NCBI GenBank assembly: GCA_003952965.2
Contig: CM025853.1
Coordinates: 23,941,436 to 24,005,435 of the forward strand
Reading direction: 5' to 3'
Source: Morella rubra
Taxonomy: Eukaryota > Streptophyta > Magnoliopsida > Fagales > Myricaceae
Length of the DNA stretch: 64,000 nucleotides
Positions 33,506 to 46,305 of this stretch are shown here, piece by piece; positions within the stretch are counted from its first letter, which is position 1; each line of letters opens with the position of its first letter. The notes beneath the pieces were generated by a model. The model was not told where the DNA came from. It saw only the letters and a list, made by a program, of their open reading frames with translations, and did no database searches. The translations under genes and the position numbers were made by a program.

Positions 33506-35314
33506 AATCTCCGCCAGATAGTACTCTGGGTGGGGATTTTCAGTCATGGACCCGTTAAAGATATTAATGAGCGTTAATATTCAGAGAGAGTAATTTCCAT
33601 TTATAATAAACCCAAACTCAAAAAAGAAAAAAAAAATGCAGTGTTTATAAAGTGATTAGGTCATAGCTAGCTAGATTAAGTTCAAATATCAGAGGAATAA
33701 ACTTGGGGTCCTTCAGTTGTGTGTTTGTTAATGTGATATGTCCTATTCTTTGGCTGTGTTATGTTCATTTGGATTCTGTCTATTGTAGTCCTCCATTTCC
33801 CATTAGCTATCAATAAATAAATGACCCAATTAATGGCTTTTACCAAACATTGTCGGCGCTCTCTCTGTCTCTTGACTCTCTTTCTTTTGTGCTTCTACAC
33901 AAGCAATTGCCACTGGTCTTCAATGGCGGTCGGGCATCAGCCATGCAGATGGTGAAATTGGAAATTCCGCACCTCAAACCTAAAAAATTACTAATACTAC
34001 GCACGCAAAGGAAAGCTTTTGGTTCATTCTTTATCAGCCAGATGTCTTGCTTTGTTCATTATTTACAGTTCCTTCACGCGTAAGGGGAGATCAACTGCTT
34101 AACGCGTCGTTAAAAGAATAAAAATGAAAAAAGACTGGGGTGATATGCAAGGGCATATTCACGTGCGCTGTACGATGTAACAGGCAATGTTGTTTGAAGT
34201 GGGTCCGTCAACTGACACATGCAACGTGACACTCTCGCTACCCTTAAAAAAAGGCCTTCACCTGAGCTGACCCTCTCTCCCCTGCTCCCTCCGGAACCTT
34301 CGTACCCTACAATGAGTCCCATATCTTCTTCGGCCAACTTCTGAGGGTCCATTGCCTTTGAATCCGAATTCTTATCTGACTGGACCGAGAGTATTTATTC
34401 CCACAAATCTAACAGCACATAGTCATCTACGTCATTTAATGAATTAATCTAATTATAAAAATTATCGTACTCTTTGCAATGAGATCCACTTCATGTAATG
34501 AATTACTCTAATGGTAGAAATTACAGTACTTTTTCCAATAACTTGGATGACTGTGAGTTGTTAGTTTTGTGAAAAATAATCATCTCCGTCTAATCTGACT
34601 CAGAAATAAGCCCTTACAGAGCCTTGACTCCAAACCTACTGCACACATGAAAGTTATAAGCGGCCAGGACATAACTTTCTTTGTTGAACAACGGAAATCC
34701 ATGGCTAATGTTTTACTTTTTGGAGTCTCAGAGACTCTACCCTACATCCTCTCTATAATTTATTAAGCTCGTTGCTTCCAATCTTACACAAACATTATTT
34801 CCAGGTAAACGTTACTTGTTGGATATAATTTGGCCCTCTCCTCAGCTTTTATGTCATTGACTTCTGAAAAGAAGATAGGTTGGACTTTTGTAGCTTCTAT
34901 CGGGCCCTCTTTTACAAATTCATTTTCTTGCCCAAGTTTCCATCTCCTCAGAGAGCAGAAGGGCTCATGCGGACAAGAATAGTTCCTTAAAGGACCAAAA
35001 ATAGTTTGTAGAATAGCTAGAGAAATGGAAGAAAATATCCTGTACAATACAAAAATAGTTTGTAGCAGGTTTACTCCATCAGACTGGTAACTTTATACAT
35101 ACAAACATATCGGAGACTATGAGCATTTCCTTGATTTCTACTTTTTTCTTTCCGCTTTTCCAATTTTCTTTTTCATCGTACAACAATGAAGGAAAACCAG
35201 ATTTCATCTTCTCAAAATTATTAGCTTTTGGACGGTCATTATTTTTTCAAATTTGAAGCTACCAAGTTCTCGACCTTCTCACTAAATCAACCAAAATTTA
35301 CAGGAAACTATACA

Positions 35315-38300
35315 CTATAAATTATCAAGCCCTGTTGAAGTTTGAAGTTGCTGAAGCTCTTGCTCTGGAACAACAGCACCAACAGGCTCATATGAGTCTC
35401 TCTCTCGTCTAGATTTCCAAATCAACCATGCTCCAGAAATTACGAGTGCAAAAACCAGGGTTACTAAAACACCAACAGCTACTCCCCAGTATTTTTGCCG
35501 CCACCGTGTCCTGCAATGCTCCCAATTGTGAATATGAAAAGAAAATAAGGCAGGAAAAATTTGTTTCAAAACTAAACTGGTCAAGAGGAAGCTGAAAGAA
35601 TGGATAGTATTCGAGAATGATTGGCAACATAATTCCAGATATTGACGACTTTTTTAAAGAAGAAACAAACAACTTCAAAGAAATAAGAATAGATACCTAG
35701 AGATATACCCCAGCAAACTAATTAAGCTAGATCAGGATGCTTGGCTAGGGAGTACGTCCACATTTAAGTATGTCATTCACAACTCCCTCCCCACCCCCAC
35801 CAACAAAAAAGAAGAAACCCAAAACAAAAACATACTGTCTATAGATCTATCAATATGGTTTACAGCCCTGGACAGGACTTTCTGAATTTTAGTCTTCTCA
35901 TCAGTTCGACTCCATACCTTTTAAGCTCCTTAAAGTTTCCCTCCAAGCATTACAACTTATGATCCCATAACTGCTTTAGCTCAGTAAAAAAGATCAAAAG
36001 AAACCCCTATCTCCAATTCAAGGAACGTCGTATATCACTCCCTCTTCTTACCCTCTCTTTCATCATATACCCAAAAAATACTTCCTTATTTCTAGATAGA
36101 TCATTGAAAGATTGCACTAGATTCTAGAATATGACAGAATAAACTTTGTTTAGAATACCAAAATTACGAGTTAATAATACTACATTGGTAGAGGAAAGTC
36201 AATGAAAAAAAACCAGGAATAAAACAAGACAAGCTTATACATATTGCATTCCCTGCAAGACTTTTCTAGAAGAGTTCGTGATGAAGGAGTGAGTTTGAGG
36301 ATGTCATAAGGTCCAAGTTGCTTTTAAAGCATCTACCACCCACTTGTAAGTTTTCCTGGATTTTGACTTGATAGAGTAAAGCTGCAAATAAATTACCCAA
36401 AAGAAAGGGAAAAAGTAGCAAATCTAGAACGAGCTTTGAACCCCTTCCCTATGGGCTGTGTAATCTAGGCTCACACTACCAAAACAACTGATATTGCATG
36501 TCATTCGAATGTAGGTACTTGAAGGGAGTTTGATTTAAAAGTTCTAGTATAGTGACGAAAGTCCTAATCCCTCTTTTCCAAATCCTGAAATGCAGGAGCC
36601 ATCAAATGAACTTTATGGATAAAAAAGTTTGATCAAATATTCTGAACGACAGATACCAATGATGATACAGACACTCCTGCTTGACTACATAGGAATCTGG
36701 GTCCAATGATAGAGGATTGGCATAAAGTCAAAAGACCATTTATATAAGTGAAAGGAAAATAATAACTTGAGGAAAGGAAAAGAGTATACAGCTTCACAGG
36801 AGGCTTGACATTCACTTCAACCAGCTGATAGCTTCCAAATTTCTTGGGAAGTTGCAAACGATGCTCCCTTAAGCGCTGAATTATGGTCTGTATACAAATA
36901 ACTACACATTAGGTAAAGCACCAGAGATAGTTGATGGAATAGCTCCAGTATTACATACTTCAGCATCACTAGTAGCATTACCATTGCTGTGGTATTAGCT
37001 ATGTAGTCAGCAGATTCATCTGGGAAGATAGCCCATTTAATAAGGGAAAAATTTGTCTTAAAAGTGAAGTCCACCAACTGAACCTGAAATAAAGAATTCA
37101 CCGTTACCAATAAATCAAGTTAATTGTATTTAAAACCTGCACAAGCAAAGAAACATTCACTGGTACTGGCACACGACATTGATGGCTTCAGAGGCACAAG
37201 TGAAACAAGGGTGACAATAGGCTTGGTTAGACTTGTTGAGTCTGGTCTAATGACCACAACCCAAGATCCAGTACACTAATTTCAAGTAAAGGGTTAAAAC
37301 CACAGAGGCTTATTCAACCAGTAATGCCTACAGATTTCCAGTAGATTCAATTTGTTTCCAACAGCGAGTATAACACCTTTTTTCATTTTTGCAAAACATT
37401 GATACATTCTCGATAAAATTTTATGATTCATGGATGATGGCTTGGATGCAAAATTGCAATTGAGATCTTTGGAGTTTAAGTATCACCTACTGCCGAAAGA
37501 AAGAATAACCAATTGGTGATTTTGAAATTAATCCAACCTTAACTGTTCATAGCCCAAAGGGCAAGGCAACCAAACCAAAATAAAAGAAGGGAAAAATACA
37601 CTTTTTACCCACGAGCTACCACGTGTTTTACATTTTGTACCCTAAACTACCACATTTGAGACATTGCACCCACAAACTACCGATCCCTAATACATTGCAC
37701 CCTCCGTCTATTTTTTCCATCAAATTAGACGGAAATTTTTTTTCAAACGAAATGAAGATTATGCCCTTAAAAAATCAAAATCACGTGAATGACAAGTTAC
37801 ATTAAAAGGTATAATCGTCATTTTATTTTTTTAAAAAGTCAATTTCCGTCCAATTTGACAGAAAAAATAGACGGAAGGTGCAATGTATTAGGTATGGGTA
37901 GTTTGTGGTGCAATGTCTCAAACGTGATAGTTTAGGGTGCAAAGTGTAACATCTATGATAGTTTATGGTGAAAAATGTATTTTCCCAATAAAAGAAATAC
38001 GAAAGTACTCAATTTCAAGCAGAAACAAGGAAACAGACAAACACCTTCACAGGTTGAACAAAAGCTAACCGCTAAATTATTAGTGTATAGTTATTCAAAG
38101 GAAGTGCTTTAATATGGTAACCTTTTCTTTAGAGAGGTACTAACAACAATTTAAACCATGTCTAAAGTAAAAATAGCTCAATCAATACCTGTGAAACTTC
38201 AACATCCAGCTCATGGGCAATAAACTCTTTAAGCTCTGTGAAATTGGGCTTCATAGACGAGTTGTTGATGCTAAGCATCATATCAAATGTAATTAGTCCA

Positions 38301-41300
38301 ATTTGGAATACACCTACATATGACATATGGTAAATAAAACATTAGAGACAACAGTCTAAGCGGCAACATAAAAGCAAGTTATCATGGCATTATTACAGCA
38401 AGGAATCCCAAAACATACAAAGTCGCAGTTAGCTAGCAAAGTAAATCCAGTACACAAATCTGTTTAATGAATGAAATATCGGGAATTACAGCCAATTTGA
38501 CGGGGTCTATGTGACTTATTGTATTCCAGGAAATCGAGTCCTTATATTCCGCACATAGTAACAGAAAAGAACTACTACCATAAAATCAGGAGATTCTTCA
38601 CCTCATGATTTTACTTACAGATGTCCCAATCTAATTTTATATTGCCAGAAATAACAAACTAGTGATATTCCTGCAAGAACCCCCAAAAAAAAAAAAAATC
38701 GAGGATCCATCTCTGAACTTAAAAATAACTCATCAAAGGCAGAAAATGCTTGAAAATTAATCTACCAGAAAAATTGTTGTGAGGCAATCGATCTGGGGCT
38801 GGGGCAGGAGGCAATCCACCTGGAGCTGTGATCGGAGGAATTCCAATACTTGCATTCTGACTATGAAAAGTTGGAGGAGGGGGGACTGGAGGACTAAGGT
38901 GATGCAAACTCTTCCCTAGTTCTGAACAATTAGTTTTCCAGAAGCCTATCCTATCGTTCTCCCGGTCATAAGTCACCAGAGTATTACGAACAAGAATCCC
39001 TGTATAGATCAGAAAAAATAATTTGAGATGCCCCTTGTTTTCTCATGCACATACATGCAGATGATTGGGGAGAGATGAGGGAATTATTGCAAGAGTTCAT
39101 TTTGGTCAGAAAAAATGTATGAATGTATTTATATGTAAGCATGGGAAATTTTGTAAATGAATATACCTCCCAAAAGAGTAGTTGGATCATCTGAATTTTG
39201 AAAAATTCCCAGGCAATACGCACCACTAATCTTTGTATGCTAATACAGACCACATAAAAGAAGAGAACAAAAGTTAGAACAGAAACAAAAAATAGGACAC
39301 ATTATGTACCTATCACCATTACAAACCAAAATGGATTATGAAATAGGACACATTATGTGCCTATCACCGTTACAAACCAAAATGGATTATGGAGAACATC
39401 GCTCAAAAAGAGTGACAAGTCAACTTACCCGGAACATGTAGTTCTCTGGAGACAGTGACAACTTTTGTCCATTGCTGAATACCATATCAACCTGAGGGAA
39501 AACTGCTGCTAGTTGGGAAACATCCCTAAGTAGAATGCAAGTAAATACATCAAGATTGACAATCAAGGAACAGGTGCTTAAGCACAAATTACGTCAGTGT
39601 GGTTTAGGCAGTACCTTCCAGCACCAGAAAAACAAATATCATTGAAATTTGGGTCTGGACCATGGATTTGTTTGAGGGAATGAGTTTTCTTCATCATCTG
39701 CATATCACATTCACTTCTCATAAATCATACCTTTTATAGCTGTCCCCGATTTAGTTTTCTGGTAAGGTAGACACATTCATTTCTGATAAGGTCTCAGAAT
39801 TCTTATAATTTGCATTTTTGAAACTTGATTTAATAGTCAGTTCCATAAACAAGTCTTGTTCTACATTCTAAAAGAAAAACAGCACAAACTTGCTTTAGTC
39901 GTAGTGCAGTTACCTATTGATAAAAAAAACTCTCTACATTATGTCTCATCTAGGCTGGTTGGGAAGCACATATGCATTTGAAAACAAACCCAATATTGAG
40001 ATAAAGTAAATCTCATCCTGATATCAGAACTTAAACATGCTCCCTCTTTTGTTTCTTTTACCCTAGTCATCCTGAACACGAAACTTAATTTTTTTCCTTA
40101 TTTGTCAGGCAAATGAATCGACTATAGAAGTAGACACTCCATGATAAGAGAGATAAAACTGAGCTGCAAATTCTTACAGCATTCTTAAATGCAAGAAAAG
40201 CTTCTTTCGGAAGGTAAGCATATGTAGTTCCACTATCCAAGACTGTTCCATGCCTTCCATCAAAGATCCTCGGCCTTAGCTTCAACGGCTCCCCAGCAAC
40301 ATGTATTTCCTTCAACTCAATATTGTAATACGGACTGTTGACATCCCCATACTAAAGCATGTGTGAGATGCACTAAATGCAGACTTATTAAAACCAATTT
40401 ATTCTTATCTCATGTTTTTAGTACTTTACCTGCGAAAGGGGTCTGAATGGGTAAATACCATGTCAGGAGGAGAAGAAATGCCACCAAGAATCATGGCACC
40501 CCCACCTATATCCATCCCACCATAACATAAAGAAAATGAGTCACTAATAACACCCTTGTCGACTAGTTGATCCATCACACTAAGCCGACCACGACCCAAA
40601 CCTATGATGCCATCAGCTCGTTGGGTATAAAGATCACCAGTTTCCATGTTTTCACAACCAAAAACAGCATGCTGGGGTACAAGCTCACTTTCACTGCCAA
40701 AGGAAATGACATCCTCACCAAGCACGCCACTACTAGAGCTCATTTCAGCATACCGTCTCTCATAAGTGCATTGAACTCCAGCGCTGTCACAGTTGCAACT
40801 GCTACTGCACTTCATTGGGTTATATGTGCTAGACAAGTCTGGTTGGAACCTTGGATCCTGGATAACACCAACATACATCAGCTGATTTTTGAGAAAGAAT
40901 GATTGCACCTAATCAATTATTCACCAAAACAAGAAAACGGAGAAATCTACCTACAACATCCGCGACCTTCCGTCTCCACAATATTAAATAGAAAAAGAAA
41001 GGAATACTGAAAGTCGCAGTCTCGGTTTTTTTTTTCGATGCCATTCTTAACGACCAACCCCCTTCATATTAAATTTTAATCATTTTATCGTGTACTACCT
41101 ACCTACAGGAAGCTAATTACGAGTCAATTGTTTTCTTAAGCCCCGTCCAGAGTTCCTGCTTCGGTAGTCTATCGAGATTAAGATATCTTGAATACGAGGA
41201 AACGAAGTAAAAAAAGATTAATTGGGTCGATAATCATAAATTGCAAGCTAGCCATTAAATAATTACAAGCTCGAGAAAAATGAGAAGGGAAGCTTTTCGA

Positions 41301-41795
41301 ACCTGATGCTTCCCACAGTGTCCGCAGTCGGAGCACGGAACGTAAGTCACAGTACTTCCGGTATCCACAATAAGTGCGAATTGTTGTGGAGGCGTCCCAA
41401 TCCATAGCCGCGTCGTATAGTAACTACAAAACCGAAATGGTTGAAGAACTGAGATATAAGAATGGAACAAAAAAAAAAAAAAATAAGAAAATCACAAAAA
41501 CAAGTAGTTGGAAAAGATTTGAAAGAGCTTTTCCAAACCCATTTGAGAGGAGATCGTCGTATAGTCTCATGCGAGCGTTCGGGGGCACCGAATTCTGAAG
41601 ATGGCGGCGAAGATGATGATGATGATGATGATGACGACGGGAAACATTAGGGTTAGGGGAAGAGAGATAGAGAGGAAGAATCATCATCGGCCTGCGGGAA
41701 TGAGTAGCATGGTCGAGAGCCGAGGAGAGTCCGATCAAGAGGGAGGAAAAGATAAGGAGCACAGAGGCTAGTGGGTGACCCAAGATCGGAGCCAT
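35315..41795 (-). CDS. Membrane-anchored A1 aspartic protease, At3g50050-like (12 exons)
   Basis: Spliced model (minus): 41795-41539, 41423-41303, 40857-40430, 40334-40178, 39697-39615, 39525-39429, 39239-39167, 38999-38766, 38313-38189, 37083-36982, 36887-36790, 35510-35315. All introns are GT-AG and phases agree; the product is 656 aa. Features: hydrophobic N-terminus ~10-27 (signal peptide), a His-rich run at 55-61, first catalytic motif DTGS (D106), second DSGT (D302), and a cysteine-rich insert of pepsin-like plant proteases. A Pro-rich linker follows (VPPPPTFHS, GGLPPAPAPDR), then a transmembrane helix at ~601-624 and a short tail with VVPEQELQQL. Close in layout to Arabidopsis At3g50050. 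Start chosen at MAPILGHP; an in-frame ATG 29 codons upstream lacks a signal-like sequence. Confidence 0.93.
35648..36198. other. ~550 bp present only in copy B (protease intron 11)
   Basis: Copy A reads ...TATTGACGACAATGAAAAAA; copy B has ~550 bp between GACGAC and CAATGAAAAAA. No clear terminal repeats or target duplication are visible, so it may equally be a deletion in A. No coding content. Confidence 0.55.
37589..37986. mobile_element. MULE-type MITE in protease intron 9 (398 bp)
   Basis: Foldback with termini GGGAAAAATACACTTTTTAC and, at the other end, GTGAAAAATGTATTTTCCC. It is flanked by an exact 10-bp target duplication AATAAAAGAA (37579-37588, 37987-37996). Inner inverted words include GAGACATTGCACCC / GGTGCAATGTCTC and TCCGTCTATTTTTTCC / AAAAATAGACGGA. 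No coding sequence. It lies within the intron and is spliced out. Confidence 0.85.
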
Positions 41796-43339
41796 GGTAT
41801 ATCCACGGCTGGAGGGGGGAGGGGGGAGGGGGCGCAGAGGACCAATGGCGAAAGTCCTCTGTGAACTCGGACTGAAAGGCACTGCCTTCCTAACAATTTG
41901 CCGGTGGGAGTTACTCCTGATAGTCCGTCTTCGCGGTATAAGTCAACGGAAAATTTCAATAAGAGCAGTTTCCTTCCCCAATCCTAGGTACTCTGCTGGA
42001 GTAATTTAACAAGATAAATTATTTTCTGAGAAAAAAAAATAACAAGATCAATTATTTAATCCATTTATTGTTTATAAATCACTTTCATGTCCCTGAATTT
42101 ATCATTTTTTTTGGAAATAAAAATATGTGAACTGGTTAATCCATTTAATAATTAGCAGTTTAACCTTCACATATTTAAAAATCTACCCAATCCTCTTAGA
42201 GAATACTCACCAGAAATATTTATTAGAAAATTTTATGGTTTAATGTAACATACATCTCTGAAACATTGATTTTTTTTTCTTTTGTGATAATCTTAGTTAC
42301 TAAACTAAATAGGTGTTCCAAAGGATACTAAAAAACAATTGAAGAAACTCATTTTTACAACATTGAATTATTTGATCTATGTCACTCAGACAGTCTAAAT
42401 TCGCGAGTTTGTTTTATAGTCGTGACTATTGTCATAGTCAACAAGGTCGAAACTTCCAAGAAAAAACTTCAAATTGGGGATGATCATCTTGGTCTCACTT
42501 GGAATCAGGATCGAGCATTCTTAGATCCAACATTCGAGTTTAATCAAAAGTGGTTGCCTCGAAATTTGTGGTATAAATGGTTATTTTTGCTAAAAGTTCA
42601 CATTGAGCCTCGATCTATCTAAATTCATCAATGTACCAAAAAAAAAAATCGACCATCAAAATCGTACCATATGGTCCATGAAAAACACTTGTGACACAAT
42701 TTTGACCATCTTATCTTATTTGAAAGCTTACGTTGATAGATTTTGACGGTTTAAAAGCTTAACATGACAAATTTTGTAATTGTGGCCTCAAAATGACATT
42801 AACTCCATAATTGAGGGGTGCGAAGGACATTTATACTTAAAAAAAAAAAAGTACTTAAAAAAAGAGTGGATGACCCATTCTTGCTTAAGATTAGGAAAAG
42901 CTCTAAGATTTTGTTTCTTTGTTTGATCCCTACTTCTTCCTTAGTCTTTAGTGCAGCATAGCAGTCCACCCACTTCACTTCACCACACGCTAATGTAAGC
43001 GTTTGGTACTTTTGCTTGGTCCGTGAAACTACCTTTCCCCAACTCGATGGGATAAAATAATTATTGTTCCCACGTCCACCCCTATTTTAGCGTTATCCAC
43101 CGCGATGAAACTTCAACGTTTGGATTTCATTTAGGGGAGCAAAATTTCTATATAAATATCAGGTTTTGCAGTCGTTTTACTTTATAAGAAATTTTCACGA
43201 CTTAGAAAAATTAAATTGAGAGTTCTCTCCGTATATATAAATTACTGAAAAAAAAAATCATTTTAAGCCCTCTAATTACTAATACAATTTTTAATCATAA
43301 GTATAAAATATCATCTTTGACACATTGAGCCCACGAATA
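41796..43339. other. Protease upstream region and intergenic DNA
   Basis: Just upstream of the protease ATG lies a GGAGGGGGGAGGGGGGAGGG purine tract (pyrimidine-rich on the coding strand, 41810-41832). A weak TATA-like GGTATAAG lies near 41935. The rest (about 42000-43339) is AT-rich without a supported gene or element. Confidence 0.4.
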
Positions 43340-44789
43340 TGTCACGTCCCGTGCTGGTACTTACCCCATCGGCTCGCGTATAGTAGTCGCATGCACAAAG
43401 TTCGGGGATTACCGCACAATAAAATTTCTTAGGATCGCTTAAATGCCTTCGAATTTACTTAGTGGAAGTCTTATTTTAAAACAGTTCTTAGAAAAGAAGA
43501 ATCATTAAAATTAAACATCAAAAATCGAATTAGAACCTTAAACGAAAGAGGTGAAATCGTAACAAAATATTAAATCAGAATAACTTCCACTCTAATTAGG
43601 AAAAAATTTTAATAATGACTTGGATAGTAAATTATTCAGAATAAAATGATTAATACGAAATTGAAGGAATTTGATAAAAATGTGAAATTGAAACAACATG
43701 AAAAATACATCATTTATATAAAGACATTGTTTAGTACAAAAGAGGGTTCTTTGGGAGGATTAAAATAAATAGGCCTAAGATATGGAACACTATGAGCTTC
43801 CAGTCCACCTAGCTTATACAACCAAGGTCTAAAAAGTAGTTTTGAAACATTGTCAACAAAAGAAAATGAAGGAAACAACAAAAAGGGATACATCAAAACT
43901 AATCCAACATCCTGCTAAACCATAAAAAGGCAAACACAAACAAACATAAAAAGGTTAGTCCTATTGACTCAGTAAAGGAAAAAGGGAATATGTCATGCAA
44001 AACAGATAAGTATGAATAATTAAGGTAGCCTATAAATAATAAATAAGCATCGATAACACTAAATAGGGTAATGATGTATGATCGATGCAATACAGGAATG
44101 ATGCATCTGTTTCCCAGTCACTTTGCTTTCTTCTTTTTCTTTTCTTCTTTCTTTTCTATCTATAAAGGTGTCCTTTCATCGCTCTGTTTAACCCCCAGAG
44201 TCAGGGTTGTGCGTCCCTCCTCTCCTATAGGACTATCCCGTGCCCCAGGCACCAAGACCCTGTCAAGCGTATATTGTTTCACGCTAGGGATACCAACCAC
44301 TATCCTTTCAGTGGCGGCTTGCACTATCCCACTGTGATCGGTACCGTCACCCTATCATAGGACTACCTCTGGGTATGGGTTTCATTCCGGTCATGTGATC
44401 AGTTCGGTCAATAGCTTCCCCATACCCATGATATGTTAATGCAACATGTATCACATGCATCATTGAGAATCAAGTAATCAAAGACGATCAATGAATTTCA
44501 TATATGACATAGAAAACTGAATTTGATATATCATAAGGAAAAATAAATTCACATTAACCTTTCTTAAGCCATACGTGACCACGTCTAAGCTTTCATAGAA
44601 AGGCCTAAGTGTTCATTTCATGATATTCATGCATTAGACTCGGTCAACCTAACATGTACCACATGCTGTTAATAGGCAAGTCCAACAACTTTATACAATT
44701 AAGTTATTTTTATTCATTGTTAACCCAATAAGAACTAGCTGTCTTAAAAGAAAGGATTTTAGGGCTCTTGACTAGTTTCAAAGAAAATC

Positions 44790-45110
44790 CTCCCGGGCAT
44801 TTTCATTTAAAAACTCTCGGGCATCAGAAAAGGCCTAAAAAAAAGAGGCTTCCCGGGCATGTTTATAAAAATCTCCCCGGGCACGTTTTATAAATGTCTC
44901 CCCCCGGGCACGTTTTATCAAAGTCTCCCTGGGCACGTTTTATAAAGTCTCCCCGGGCACGTTTTATAAAGTCTCCCGGGCACGTTTTATAAAAGTTTCC
45001 CGGGCATATTTTATAAAAGTCTTCCCAAGCATATTTTATAAAGGTCTTCTCGGGCATGTTTATAAAAGTCTTCCCGGCACATTTTATAAAAGTCTTCCCG
45101 AGCACGTTTT
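44790..45110. repeat. Minisatellite, ~24-bp unit (CCCGGGCAcGTTTTATAAAAGTCT)
   Basis: About a dozen imperfect tandem units of (C)CCGGGCACGTTTTATAAA(A)GTCTC. The most regular ones are at 44851-45110. Looser copies continue to ~45300 and again at 46530-46690. The periodicity explains the long minus-strand frame here, which is not a gene. Confidence 0.9.
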
Positions 45111-46116
45111 CTTAACTTTCTCAGTATAAAAACAAAAGTCTTTTTCAAGCATGCAACCAATTTCTTAGTATAAAACAAAACAAGTCCTTTTCAGGCATAT
45201 AACAACAAGGCCTTCAACAGTAACTTCCTCGGGTATATAAAACAAAGTCTTCAAAACATCTCCCCCTCGGCCATGCAAAAACAAAGGCTTTCCCGACCAT
45301 ATATAACGAGTTTTTCTTCTTCAAACTTCACGACTCAAAGGATCTAGCCCCAGAGGTCCCCCCAACGTCTTTTAGTCCTTTCTCCTTCGCATTTTATCAC
45401 AGTAATAAGAATGGGTTACTAGTCTTTTCTCATCTCATGGCAAAAGTCACGTTTTAAGCACTACCTGAACCACCCCAATACCCCTCTTTTTAGACAACTC
45501 TACACCTTTACCTCAGTCAAGTCTATACTGCCTTTCCTTGAATAAAAACACCTAAAAACAGTAAGACACTACGTTAGAAAAAGAGATAAAAGCTAAAGGG
45601 AAGGAAAAGGTGCAGACCAAGACTACCTCGGTCTCTTTTCCCCTTGGTTCTCCTTCCTCCTTCCTTCGGTCAGGTGGTCTCTCTCACGTCACTCTCCCTT
45701 CCTTTCTCTCTATCGGTTTGGTGAAAATTCTCAGTTTCTATATGTCTCGGAAGCACTCCACTTCACGTCTCTCTCTTTTATTCTTCTAGTTGATACTATA
45801 AATAGAAAGCAACGAATTCACGGTGTACTCCCCCTACCAGCCTATAGGTCTAGACTCAATCATTAGAGAGAGAGAGAGGGATAACGAGGTCGTACACGTC
45901 TGCTGCCACTAAAATCTTCATCTCGTACATCTATTGTACACGCAACACGCCAAAAAAAAAGAGCCAATGGCCATCTTCATCTAGGCGGTCAATAAAAGGA
46001 GGAAGTAAAATGTGAAATGGGATAAGAGTGCATTTAATGCTATGCATAAGGTTAGGACACGTAAAAAGTAGCATGCAAAAGGAAGCTTAACTAACGTAAA
46101 AGTTGGGCATACCGGA

Positions 46117-46305
46117 AGCTCAAACAACCCGAGGTCGGGGGCCCGGGGGCCAGGGGGCTTAAACCGCCCGGGTCCAGGGCTTACACAGCCCGGGGTCGAG
46201 AACTCAACTGCTCGGGGTCGAGAACTCAAACTGCTCAGGGTCGAGAACACAACTGCTCGGGGTCAAGGGCTAAATTGCTCGGGGTCCAGGTTTTAAATTG
46301 CTCGT
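46117..46305. repeat. GC-rich minisatellite, ~25-bp unit (CTCGGGGTCGAGAACTCAAACTG)
   Basis: About seven imperfect units built on GCTCGGGGTCGAGAACTCAA, the first ones with long G and C runs (GGGGGCCCGGGGGCCAGGGGG). Lies in the distal part of the putative solo LTR. Confidence 0.85.

Larger units (their letters stand above)
29861..37090. repeat. Segmental duplication, copy B
   Basis: Collinear partner of copy A, preceded by unrelated sequence ending ...CGTTTTCA. It includes an unidentified coding relic, a MULE-type MITE, snakin B and the last three exons of the aspartic protease. The gene continues intact beyond the right end, so B is the complete locus and A the truncated copy. Non-coding stretches 30250-31130, 31490-32920 and 33620-35310 show nothing recognisable beyond the homology to A. 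Confidence 0.9.

Noticed and set aside
41796-41882. In-frame ATG 29 codons upstream as the protease start
   Set aside because: The extension is Pro/Ser-rich and would bury the signal peptide; MAPILGHP gives a proper hydrophobic N-terminus.
42422-42622. 66-codon plus-strand frame upstream of the protease
   Set aside because: No family resemblance, no splice or promoter context; probably chance.
44863-45105. 80-codon minus-strand frame with FIK/KTCPG repeats
   Set aside because: Produced by the 24-bp minisatellite period.
45981-46250. 89-codon minus-strand frame
   Set aside because: Translation of the GC-rich minisatellite, not a gene.
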